Shown piece by piece: positions 8,264-15,852 of a DNA stretch of 21,146 nucleotides. Where the stretch lies: assembly GCA_027578815.1 (NCBI GenBank), contig JANBTH010000313.1:1-21146 (forward strand). Reading direction: 5' to 3'. The notes beneath the pieces were generated by a model. It made no database searches. It had not been told where the DNA came from and saw only the letters and a program-made list of their open reading frames with translations. Each line of letters begins with the position of its first letter. Positions within the stretch are counted from its first letter, which is position 1. Made by a program: the position numbers and the translations under genes. The DNA comes from Coemansia sp. RSA 1804. Its lineage: Eukaryota; Kickxellomycota; Kickxellomycetes; Kickxellales; Kickxellaceae.

Positions 8264-8779
8264 ATGGGCTTTCTTTGTGAAATGACAGCCATTCAGGGCG
8301 CAGAGGCCGATCGCTTACAACAAAAAGCACGATTGTCCACCGCCTTTTTTTCGACATCCGCTCCCAAACCTGCCACACACATCCCAGTTAGCCGAACTCT
8401 CTCAGCAATAAAGTGTATGTTTTATTTGCTTTGCCACGAGATGCGTGCACTATACCTCGAGGGCATCATAACCAATGATGATGACATCTATATTGAACCC
8501 CCTCTTTTTCATTCTCTCTTTTCAAGCAACATCTTTGCAGCACAACAACAACAACCACACACCCTGAGTTGCAGAGGAACAACCTCTTGTGGAACTGCAC
8601 ATGCCCTGCTTTCATCCGCTGCTTCAAGATTCTGGCTTGAAGGCAGCCTGACTTGGATGTTAGAAGAGAAGGAGGTGAAGGTCACGAACTCTACTCAGGT
8701 GGGGAGTTTTCCTTCGCATGCGCCCATCCCAAATACAAACCCCCCAACATATACACACGTCTCAGCTGAGCTGAGCTGA
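8264..8779 (+). CDS. Doubtful hypothetical ORF (171 aa)
   Basis: An ATG in the context AGCAGAATGGGC opens a 171-residue frame preceded by an A/C-rich, leader-like stretch. The product is not recognised. It has no clear domain, is rich in Ser, Thr and His, and ends in a stretch encoded by the CTGAG repeat. An embedded GTATGT at 8415 and TTTGCAG ending at 8540 would make a 126-nt intron that keeps the frame. It could be a fast-evolving gene, a fragment, or chance; chance is quite possible at this length. Confidence 0.2.
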   Translation: MGFLCEMTAIQGAEADRLQQKARLSTAFFSTSAPKPATHIPVSRTLSAIKCMFYLLCHEMRALYLEGIITNDDDIYIEPPLFHSLFSSNIFAAQQQQPHTLSCRGTTSCGTAHALLSSAASRFWLEGSLTWMLEEKEVKVTNSTQVGSFPSHAPIPNTNPPTYTHVSAELS

Positions 8780-8797
8780 GGAGGAGGAGGAGAGGAA
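8761..8797. repeat. CTGAG/GAG short repeat with 10-bp palindrome
   Basis: CTCAGCTGAG (8761-8770) is a perfect palindrome, followed by further CTGAG units and then a GAG-type purine tract. It looks like slippage sequence in the spacer left of the E2 gene. Confidence 0.6.
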
Positions 8798-9077
8798 AAA
8801 GAAGTAAGCAAGTGCTCTATCCGTATGCAATCCTTGCTTTATCGGTCGTCATCAGGACAGGATTAATCAGACTCATGTTCCCCCCAATAAAAAATGAAAA
8901 GAATACAGATACAAGTCATGCATCCAGAACAAACAATACAACATGGACATACGTAAAATACGGCAAATAAAATAAATACCACATAGCATACATGGCATGC
9001 TGCTGACGTTATTGACAAGAATGTTTTAATTGCACAAACCAAAAACAAACCCCCCACCTCTCCTCTCCCTCGCTCTC

Positions 9078-9545
9078 CTACTCAAAGACCCGCTTGAATG
9101 TAACGTTGTTCTCGTTAAATTTACGAGACTGCGCAGCCAGCCTCGCCTTCTCCTGATCAGACACATTGTCAAGACCGCCCGTGGTAGACTCGGTGCCCGT
9201 CATCATCGACAACAGTCCAACAAGAATGGTAGCGACCGACCATCCGGGATTCCACGTCTGCGGGTGGTAGTTGCTCATCGATGTGCAGATATCCTTGTTC
9301 ACCTCAAACCGACCGTTGGGCGTGATCATCTGGATCGCTGGCGGCGCAAACGGGTAGTCCTTGGGGAACACCAGCTTTCCATGGTACTGTCCGCCCTCGT
9401 ACGGCGTCTTGGGCGGGCCGGTGAATATGTAATGCCACTCGAGGACGTTCTTCTCTGTTGGTTTGGCTACAATGTACTCGGGTGGCGATTTCTTTATCAG
9501 GATATACTCCTTGTTTAGGCGCTTGGCCGCTGTCTTTGACGCCAT
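9078..9545 (-). CDS. UBC6: Ubc6/UBE2J2-type ubiquitin-conjugating enzyme E2, no tail anchor
   Basis: This 155-residue E2 carries activated ubiquitin on a cysteine and passes it to substrates with an E3. It matches the Ubc6/UBE2J2 class, which serves ER-associated degradation. Features are the N-terminal helix AAKRLNKEY, LEWHYIFTGPPKTPYEGGQYHG at 35-56, YPFAPPAIQMITPNGRF at 64-80 with TPN where other E2s have HPN, catalytic Cys87 in KDICTSMSNYHP, and WNPGWSVATILVGLLSMM at 98-115. The residue number of the cysteine equals that of yeast Ubc6. Family members usually continue with a linker and a C-terminal membrane helix, about 250 residues in all. Here a stop follows directly after the core (TFKRVFE), so no anchor is encoded in this frame. 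A hydrophobic frame lies just downstream but out of frame. The start is the only ATG that gives the full N-terminal helix. Confidence 0.9.
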   Translation of the reverse strand: MASKTAAKRLNKEYILIKKSPPEYIVAKPTEKNVLEWHYIFTGPPKTPYEGGQYHGKLVFPKDYPFAPPAIQMITPNGRFEVNKDICTSMSNYHPQTWNPGWSVATILVGLLSMMTGTESTTGGLDNVSDQEKARLAAQSRKFNENNVTFKRVFE

Positions 9546-9821
9546 TTCGCCTTTTTCTGATCTCCTTGGATAAAGTGACTAAATATAAACTGCAAGAGGG
9601 ACGAGTAGATGGAAAACACTAAACCGCTGTGGCTGGTGGCGATTTACCGTGGCTGGATGCGAAAACTCGATAATCTGATATCGGCTTGTACTTGTTTCAT
9701 CCGCACATTTATCACTTGTGGGAAGCCGAAAAAGGGCTAATGGTTGGATTGATAAAAGGCAGAAAACACCTGAATGCTTTTTTAGACGGTCTTAATCCAA
9801 GAAAGTCAGCTTAGCTCTTGT

Positions 9822-11447
9822 TCAGTCCTCCTCCTCTTCATCTTCTTCATGGCCGTTGTCATTAGCAAACGCCAGAGTGTCCTCAGACACGCGCTCCATG
9901 CACTTTTTGACCTCGCAGTTCCAGTCAGTGCGCACACAAATAACCTGCTGCATCAGCACAGCCAGCGCCACACCGGCACCAATGCCATACCACAGACCAA
10001 CGACGCCGGCCTGCGGACGGCCATAGGTTAGATACAGTCCAAGCGGAAAGCCAACCAGGTAGTAAGCAACAAAGTTGATAGGAGCACCGGCATCCTGGCG
10101 TCCAAGACTGCGCAGCACACCCGAACCAGTGCTGTTCATCGCATCCAGCATCTGGAAAACCGCGCAGGCGGGCATCAGGGCCGCAACATGCGCTACCACC
10201 TGCGGATCGTCCGAGTATATGCTCCCCCACCAGCTGGCTACGCACACGGCAATGGTAAGCGTGGAGACGCCGATAACTACGCCCATTCCAAGCCCCAGCC
10301 ATGCAGTCAGCTTTGCTCTGCGTGCACGCGCCTGGCCTAGGAGATTGCCTATCCGGTTGCACACTGCCACGCCCACGCCGTCGGCAAACTGGTAGGTGAA
10401 TGCACATGTGTTGATTGCGATGCCCTGTGCTGCCAGTGTCATGCTGCCAAGGTAGCTTGAGGCGAGAACTAGCAGATCCAGGATCCACCACTCGGCACAC
10501 AGCATGACCATTGACGGAAGCGCAAGCTGGAAGTACTGCGGCATGGACTTGAATGCCCGGATTGTCCAGCCGCCCCACGTCTCTCTTGCAGAGCTGTACC
10601 GCACGCACAGGACGATAGCAGCCAGCATCAGCCAGTTTGTCAAGACGCTCGAAACCGCAGCACCAAGGAACCCGAGTCCAAGCGCTGGCGACCACACAAA
10701 GAGATAGCAGTTGACTACATGAAGTGGAGTAACCACCAGCAGAATGTAGGTGCTGGCGTTCATGATCTCCTGGGCCTGGAGGTAGCATTTAATGCACTCG
10801 TAGCACATCCACGGCAATGCACCAGCCATATTCACGCGCATAAAGCTCCCGCACAGCATGGCAATACGCGGTTCCTGGTTCAGCAAGAGCAGTATGGTCT
10901 CCAGATACCACAATAACGGTGAGATGCACACAAAGTACAGGGTGACTGCGATGATTCCACGCTGCAGATGGAACCCAACAAGCGTCTTGTCCTGCGATGC
11001 CGTGAATGCAGTCGAGCAAAACGTCTCCAGCGCAACTGCAAGGCCAATAGACGGCGAGAACACAAACACAATGATGACCATGTTGACCAGCCCTGACGCT
11101 GCAAGCTCGTCGGACCCAATGTGTCCCAGAACATACATGTTGATAAACGTGAAGCTGTACTCGAGGAGATACGACATGACGATTGGTGTGCTGTTTTTCA
11201 CCAGTCGCTTTGCCTCCTGCGCAACTATGGTGGTTGTTGTTACAGAATCAGCCTCCGCATGTTTTCTTGTCTGAGCAACAGAGCCATTGTTGTTTATGCC
11301 ACAATGCGCCAAATATCCTGACAGATGCTCCTCCTCCTCCTCGGATGACTTTGTGGCAGAAACAATGTCAGTGCTTTGAGTAAGAAGCCATGTTGACTCT
11401 GGCTCTGGTCCTTGTGTTGCAGAGCCCTGTCCGGTACTGGTATCCAT
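9822..11447 (-). CDS. MATE family multidrug/toxin extrusion transporter
   Basis: This 541-residue membrane protein of the eukaryotic MATE family exports organic cations or metabolites in exchange for protons or sodium, at the plasma or vacuolar membrane. A Ser/Glu-rich cytosolic N-terminus (1-80) precedes about twelve hydrophobic helices between 84 and 506. Family hallmarks are the start of the first repeat (STPIVMSYLLEYSFTFINMYVLG, 86-108), AEWWILDLLVL at 318-328 with its conserved acidic residue, VAVCNRIGNLLGQ at 360-372 and GAPINFVAYYLVGFPLG at 454-470. The C-terminus is strongly acidic (EEDEEEED), which is also seen at its N-terminus (EEEEE near 36-40). Length and topology agree with fungal Erc1-like MATE proteins. 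Substrate cannot be told from sequence. It lies 276 nt from the E2 gene on the same strand and has its own leader, with A/G-rich sequence in the plus-strand reading. Confidence 0.93.
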   Translation of the reverse strand: MDTSTGQGSATQGPEPESTWLLTQSTDIVSATKSSEEEEEHLSGYLAHCGINNNGSVAQTRKHAEADSVTTTTIVAQEAKRLVKNSTPIVMSYLLEYSFTFINMYVLGHIGSDELAASGLVNMVIIVFVFSPSIGLAVALETFCSTAFTASQDKTLVGFHLQRGIIAVTLYFVCISPLLWYLETILLLLNQEPRIAMLCGSFMRVNMAGALPWMCYECIKCYLQAQEIMNASTYILLVVTPLHVVNCYLFVWSPALGLGFLGAAVSSVLTNWLMLAAIVLCVRYSSARETWGGWTIRAFKSMPQYFQLALPSMVMLCAEWWILDLLVLASSYLGSMTLAAQGIAINTCAFTYQFADGVGVAVCNRIGNLLGQARARRAKLTAWLGLGMGVVIGVSTLTIAVCVASWWGSIYSDDPQVVAHVAALMPACAVFQMLDAMNSTGSGVLRSLGRQDAGAPINFVAYYLVGFPLGLYLTYGRPQAGVVGLWYGIGAGVALAVLMQQVICVRTDWNCEVKKCMERVSEDTLAFANDNGHEEDEEEED

Positions 11448-12131
11448 ATGCGCAAAAGGAAAAAAGGAAAGGAAAAGAAAGAATAATTTTATGAAAGAAG
11501 GGGTTCAAAGTTATAAAAGTGGAATAAATGAACTTTAGACTTTGACAAATAGACTATTTAATGATTTGTATTGGGATGCATAAAAGAAAAAGAGAAAGGA
11601 TGCAGGGCATGTCTATCTTATAACATTGTAGGGTCGTGCAACCACAACCACCACCACCACCACCAAAAGTACAGGCTGCTTAACCTGTTCAGACATTTGG
11701 GCGGGTGTTTTCAGCATTTGGGAAACAGAAATGTATGCAGATAACACGACACCAGCATCGCAAGTAATGCATGTCCGGCTTGTGTAAATGCTATAACGAA
11801 AGAGCAAAAGCAAAAAGAAAAGCGGACGCCATTCTATTCAAGGCCATATTAGGAAGCTTGGTTAAAAATACACCTTAATATATGCATTTACCACATTTCT
11901 ACCAAAGACAATAAAGCCCAGTGGAGAAAAACGGATGTTACCAATGCACTTTGCACAAAGAACATAATAAAAGGCCTAGTTTGGTGCTTGAAATGGATAA
12001 ATGGCATGCAGTATATTAATTGCCACATTGGATGGAGGAGGAGAAAAAAGAAAAAAAGAAAAGGAAAACACCCCCAGTACACGGACTACTTGCTACAAGC
12101 GATAGATGGATGGTCCCCGGATAGTCAGATG
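11448..12131. other. Intergenic region: MATE promoter and mevalonate kinase 3' region
   Basis: No gene was recognised in 684 nt. It is AT-rich, holds an (ACC)6 repeat at 11647-11664 and includes the upstream region of the MATE gene and the downstream region of the mevalonate kinase gene. Hydrophobic short frames here, such as the poly-Val one at 11613-11813 on the minus strand, come from the repeat. Confidence 0.5.
11647..11664. repeat. (ACC)6 microsatellite
   Basis: Six ACC units in the spacer upstream of the MATE gene. This is a second ACC tract in the window besides 2556-2576. Confidence 0.85.
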
Positions 12132-13484
12132 CTAGTGTTGGTTAGGCGCAAGCATTGCAATCACCGAGCTGGGGAGGATGGAGAATCCAGACACAATTCC
12201 CAGATACTCGTCGGCATCGGGGGCGCGATTGGCGGCATCGGCCTTGCGGTCCAGACGCCTTCTACTGGGCACCAGGGACAAGTGCTGGTCAAGCATTCCC
12301 TCGATCCACTGCTCGATAGTGGCAGCTCCAACGCCGTTCTCAATGCACACGCCAGACCCGCCCACGGCCGTGCAATAGCACTGGAACCCGTCATCCTCGA
12401 GATCTGCAACAACCTTGGACTCGGTCTTGCTTCCTGCCGCGCTGTGCGGAACAAGCGTAAGTGCGCATCCGCCGCCGCCAGCGCCAGTCAGCTTGGACGC
12501 CATACCGCCAGTCGACGATGTTATCTCGCAAATCCGCTCCAGCGCCGGATGGCTGACTCCGAGTGTTGCCAGTAGTCTGTGGTTAATCCTGATGATTCCC
12601 TGCAACTGCGTCTCAAGCTCATCAATATGCATGTCGCTGGAGCCTTGGTCGGCTATGCCGTTGGTCTGGAAAAGCTCCGCCGCACGCAACGATATTCCAT
12701 GGATGCTCTCCAGAATCGGATCGATGACAGCCGGGAGACTGTCGCGCAGTGTGCGCACACCAGCTACCAGCGCCTTTGTGCTCTTGGGCACATTGGTGTT
12801 TGTTATCAGCACACGCAGCGCATGGCTGCTGCCGAGGTTGATGGGGGCTTGGCCCCTTGTGTACCGGAGGAACCCGCCAAACGTGGCTATCGAGTTGTCA
12901 ATCCCCGACGGAGTCCCATGGGCCACCTGCTCTCCGCGAAACGCCCATTCGTTGACCAGCAGCTTATCCTCAGCAGTCACGATGCTGGCGTCTATTTTGC
13001 CGCAAAGCCGCAGCAGGGCCGCAGACAGCGTCACATTGAGCGCCGCCGACGACCCCAGACCGGAACCCACGGGCAGAAGCGATCTCACGCATACAGTGAA
13101 CCCCGCCGCATCACGCGGACCCTGGACGTCGGCAAACACACCGCCGTACAGGTACACAAACGCAAGCACCGCGGTGCGTCCTGGACCCTCGGGAACTTTA
13201 ATCACCTCCGACACCTGCGTCTCTATCTCCGCCGGATGTCCCAGTCCGCCAATGTTTACTCGCCCAAGTGTGCTCTTGTCAAATGCAATGTCCACATCCA
13301 CGTCCGGAAGAAGCAGCCGCACCTTGTTGTCCTTACGCGGCGTCACAAGCGCGTATGCGCGCATATCCAGGCTTCCGGCGATTGCCGCTTTGCCGTACAC
13401 CACTGCATGCTCGCCAAACAGTATTACTTTGCCCGGCGCACTCACTACAAATGGCTGCGTCTTCTCCTTGTGGATTGCCACCAT
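12132..13484 (-). CDS. ERG12: Mevalonate kinase (Erg12)
   Basis: Mevalonate kinase phosphorylates mevalonate with ATP to 5-phosphomevalonate, an early step of sterol and isoprenoid synthesis in the cytosol. All GHMP-kinase motifs are present: SAPGKVILFGEHAVVYGKAA at 15-34 with the catalytic lysine Lys19, the phosphate-binding loop PVGSGLGSSAALN at 138-150, TPSGIDNSIATFGG at 191-204 with catalytic Asp196, and KLTGAGGGGCALTL at 331-344. At 450 residues it is close to the yeast enzyme (about 443). The catalytic fold ends near residue 400. The last 50 residues are a basic linker (SRRRLDRK) and a hydrophobic tail, GIVSGFSILPSSVIAML at 429-445, which I do not know as a family feature. The ATG at 13484 gives the normal N-terminus. 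The promoter lies in the long spacer to the right. No sterol-response element was recognised. Confidence 0.96.
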   Translation of the reverse strand: MVAIHKEKTQPFVVSAPGKVILFGEHAVVYGKAAIAGSLDMRAYALVTPRKDNKVRLLLPDVDVDIAFDKSTLGRVNIGGLGHPAEIETQVSEVIKVPEGPGRTAVLAFVYLYGGVFADVQGPRDAAGFTVCVRSLLPVGSGLGSSAALNVTLSAALLRLCGKIDASIVTAEDKLLVNEWAFRGEQVAHGTPSGIDNSIATFGGFLRYTRGQAPINLGSSHALRVLITNTNVPKSTKALVAGVRTLRDSLPAVIDPILESIHGISLRAAELFQTNGIADQGSSDMHIDELETQLQGIIRINHRLLATLGVSHPALERICEITSSTGGMASKLTGAGGGGCALTLVPHSAAGSKTESKVVADLEDDGFQCYCTAVGGSGVCIENGVGAATIEQWIEGMLDQHLSLVPSRRRLDRKADAANRAPDADEYLGIVSGFSILPSSVIAMLAPNQH

Positions 13485-14287
13485 CGTTTATCCTGTGTCT
13501 GATAAGCAAAAATACGGAGGCGTCTTTGGGATAAAAATAAAAAGGCTGGTTTCCTCTGCGGATGGAAATGAAAGATTATTACAGGTATTAGTTTGTAGCA
13601 ATAAATGAAGAATTAAATGAGAGTGCAAATTGTCTTTTTGGAGCCTAATCGAAGAAAGAGGAGAAACCTCCCACAAACGCCAGCAGCTGCGAATAGAGTG
13701 CCAGCTCTTGGCCTTTTCAGTCTTCTTCGCAATAGGGTGGAAAGAAAGGAGGAAAAAACCGCAACGACCATATAAAATGCAGAACTTTTCTCACCTGCAG
13801 ATCGTGCTGCGCCCATTAAACCGTTTGTTTTTAGTGTGGTCATGTGCAGCTCATCTTTGTTTGTTCCTTTTCATGCCGCAATAGATGATGGCATTGAGGA
13901 GCAGCAATGTCTTTTTGCCACATTGCCTCTTTATGTGATCCGAGTGCGGGGAAAGGATACATAAAGTGATAGCTGTTTTGAAATGGCCAACACTAAACAC
14001 AGCTTTTATTATTTAACCGATTCATACACCCAAAAAGATGTAAAGACCACCCATGCCATTGAAAACTCGCTGTAGAGTAAACTAGTGACATTTGCGCCAG
14101 CTAGCATTTAGATTTTCTTTAAGGAAATATGGAATCAAAAACACGTCAATTCAGTATAGAAACCACACTCTGTTGCTCAGAGCGCACTGTTATTGTTATA
14201 AATGAAAAGTTATTAGTATAGAAATTAATAAAAACCTAGAATGTGGAAAATTTGCTTGTTTTCCTATAGACAAATGGACCTAGTACG
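13485..14287. other. Intergenic region: mevalonate kinase promoter and macro-domain gene 3' region
   Basis: No gene is supported in these 803 nt. The left half is upstream of mevalonate kinase, with T/C-rich leader sequence on the minus strand and TTTATATGG (plus 13768-13778 region) as a poor TATA candidate. A 76-codon ATG frame on the minus strand (13613-13843) could be an upstream ORF but shows no known protein. The right half is strongly AT-rich and contains nothing recognisable. Confidence 0.5.
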
Positions 14288-15160
14288 CTACAGAAATAAA
14301 TATTTGTCTACATTGTCTTTATAAAGCTGGTAGTTTTCTGCTGAGGCACAGAATATTACGCGATTTAATACACCCGGATTGTCTACCAACCAATTTATTA
14401 CTGTCTTCACAGCAATATCACTTGCATTGGACTTAGGGTATCCATATACACCTGTTGAAATACAAGGAAAGGCAATGCTGTGCACTCCTTTACTCTTAGC
14501 TACATTAAGAGATGCCCTATATGCGCTGGCAAGTTCTACAGGCTTTTCACCAATTGGGCCAACTGCGTGGATTATAAATTTGACTGGTATGTTAAATCCT
14601 TTTGTAGCTTTAGCAGCTCCCGTTTCGCAGCCATTAAGCTCATCGCATGCTTTCTGTAGTTCTGGACCGGCTGCTTTGTGAATAGCGCCATCAACACCCC
14701 CACCTCTTTTAAGCGGCTTGTTTGCGGCATTAACAATGGCACCCACTTTCATCTTTGTTATGTCTGCATCGTACACACTAATACGGGTAGGTGTTTTTGA
14801 TGGTCGGCCTCTTGGCCCTCTTTTGTGTACTCTTTGTTGATGCTGGGGACCTAGAACATTTGGCCTTTGTTGGCTTCTCGGGGGCCTGTTGGCTACTGTG
14901 CCACTCTTCCGTATGTTATTTGGGGGTTTCGGTTTTGTGGTGGTTGTAGTGGCTTTTCTCTGTAAATTTTTTGGACTAATTGGAGTTACAGTGACTACAT
15001 CTTTCTTTTGTAGGTTACTCTGGGCTCTTGGAATTGTGGTTGGAATAGTGCCATTCTTTTTGAAGTTAGTTGGCTTTCTTGCTTTAACTGTAGCTGAGCC
15101 TTGTCCTGTACATGTTCTCACAGAGGAGCTGAATAATAGCTTAGATATAACAGGACCCAT
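14288..15160 (-). CDS. Macro-domain protein, MacroD-type ADP-ribose hydrolase
   Basis: Residues about 128-288 form a MacroD-class macro domain, which binds ADP-ribose and typically hydrolyses O-acetyl-ADP-ribose or mono-ADP-ribosyl esters on Asp/Glu. Visible motifs are DADIT (adenine-binding Asp132), AIVNAANKPLKRGGGVDGAIH at 141-161 with Asn144 and Asn147, IIHAVGP at 196-202 and AFPCISTGVYGYP at 230-242. The first ~125 residues are basic and low complexity. They begin with a possible mitochondrial presequence (MGPVISKLLFSSSVRTC) and include four imperfect ~17-residue repeats at about 29-97, then KRGPRGRPSK. A TAA codon sits in frame two codons before the ATG, so this start is secure. A leader intron lies upstream. 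Codon use is more AT-rich than in most of the genes to its left. It is divergently arranged with the aldo/keto reductase gene. Confidence 0.92.
   Translation of the reverse strand: MGPVISKLLFSSSVRTCTGQGSATVKARKPTNFKKNGTIPTTIPRAQSNLQKKDVVTVTPISPKNLQRKATTTTTKPKPPNNIRKSGTVANRPPRSQQRPNVLGPQHQQRVHKRGPRGRPSKTPTRISVYDADITKMKVGAIVNAANKPLKRGGGVDGAIHKAAGPELQKACDELNGCETGAAKATKGFNIPVKFIIHAVGPIGEKPVELASAYRASLNVAKSKGVHSIAFPCISTGVYGYPKSNASDIAVKTVINWLVDNPGVLNRVIFCASAENYQLYKDNVDKYLFL
14870..15076 (-). repeat. Four imperfect ~17-residue repeats in the macro-domain protein
   Basis: The encoded peptide repeats a unit of the form N-[FLI]-x-[KR]-K followed by a Thr/Pro/Val-rich stretch. The Asn positions are 32, 49, 65 and 82, giving periods of 17, 16 and 17. 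Units begin TNFKKNGT, SNLQKKDV, KNLQRKAT and NNIRKSGT. The DNA copies are diverged, so this is an old repeat. Confidence 0.6.
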
Positions 15161-15852
15161 TCCTTAGATTAACTGCTTTCCATTTATTAGTATGTAAAAA
15201 GAATAAATGAATTAGGAATAATAATTTGGAAGAAATTATGTTGCTTACCTTTCTCCAAAAGACGTGGATAGACAAAAAAGCTGCTTACATATTAAATTTA
15301 TATAACACGGTGAATATCCACTGTTTGAACATAGAAATCTTGCCTCAACATTGGTCTCCGACAAGTGGATGAACACAATTTGTCTTACATCGACAACGTT
15401 TGAATAATTAACTGCGGTTTCCAGACTAGAAAATTTTATACACTTTAACACGAAAATTGGATATCGTCTGAAGAAAGAAGCGCATGTGCTCGCAAAATAT
15501 CAGCCATGGGATTGCATATGTTAATAATTTTATTTATTTCTTAGTGCATATAAATTAAATTGTTAATTAACCACATGTTTTCTTTGTACGTGTCTTTGTA
15601 GAAATTTCCATATTCACATTCGTTTAATGATTTTAGACTGCAACCGCAAAGTCCCTTGCAGATATTTTACACCATTTTGCACAGCAATCTGCATTTTTAT
15701 GAAAAAAATTTTACGACCGACATATTAATAAAGTAATAAGCATTTGAAATATTATTGAAAGTTCTACTGGCATTAAATTCATTCCTTTAATTTCCTTTCT
15801 CATTTTAAAGGGTTCTTGCAGCACCATTTGTTTTATTTGTACAGTTGTAACT
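15161..15852. other. AT-rich divergent promoter region
   Basis: A 692-nt spacer between the divergent macro-domain (-) and aldo/keto reductase (+) genes. It contains the leader intron at 15173-15248 and the preceding non-coding exon, then markedly AT-rich sequence (for example 15510-15580 and 15700-15800). Sequence before the reductase ATG ends in TTTATTTGTACAG, which resembles a 3' splice site, but no matching donor and branch point could be fixed. No further gene was seen. Confidence 0.55.
15173..15248 (-). other. 5'-leader intron of the macro-domain gene
   Basis: On the minus strand AAAG|GTAAGC (donor at 15248), a perfect TACTAAT branch site (plus positions 15186-15192) and AAAGCAG (acceptor at 15173) define a 76-nt intron with the branch site about 11 nt from the acceptor. 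After splicing, no frame of the upstream exon runs openly into the coding frame, because TAA precedes the ATG at 15160. It therefore sits in the 5' untranslated region. This is the best-supported intron in the window. Confidence 0.75.

Larger units (their letters stand above)
7349..9077. other. Long intergenic spacer, promoter of the CBM48 gene
   Basis: A 1.7-kb gap separates two minus-strand genes, the longest in the window. It is AT-rich with many A and T runs near 7430-7760 and includes the promoter of the CBM48 gene and the 3' region of the E2 gene. Several short frames exist on both strands (for example 7775-8047 plus and 7817-8128 minus), but none resembles a known protein. The best candidate frame is reported separately at 8264-8779. 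Confidence 0.5.

Noticed and set aside
9630..9660. GGTGGCGAT upstream of the E2 gene, similar to the proteasome element GGTGGCAAA
   Set aside because: Two mismatches in the core and only one copy, so it is not evidence of Rpn4-type control.
12415..13608. 397-codon plus-strand frame opposite mevalonate kinase
   Set aside because: Mevalonate kinase motifs are complete on the minus strand, and the opposite frame is a compositional shadow.
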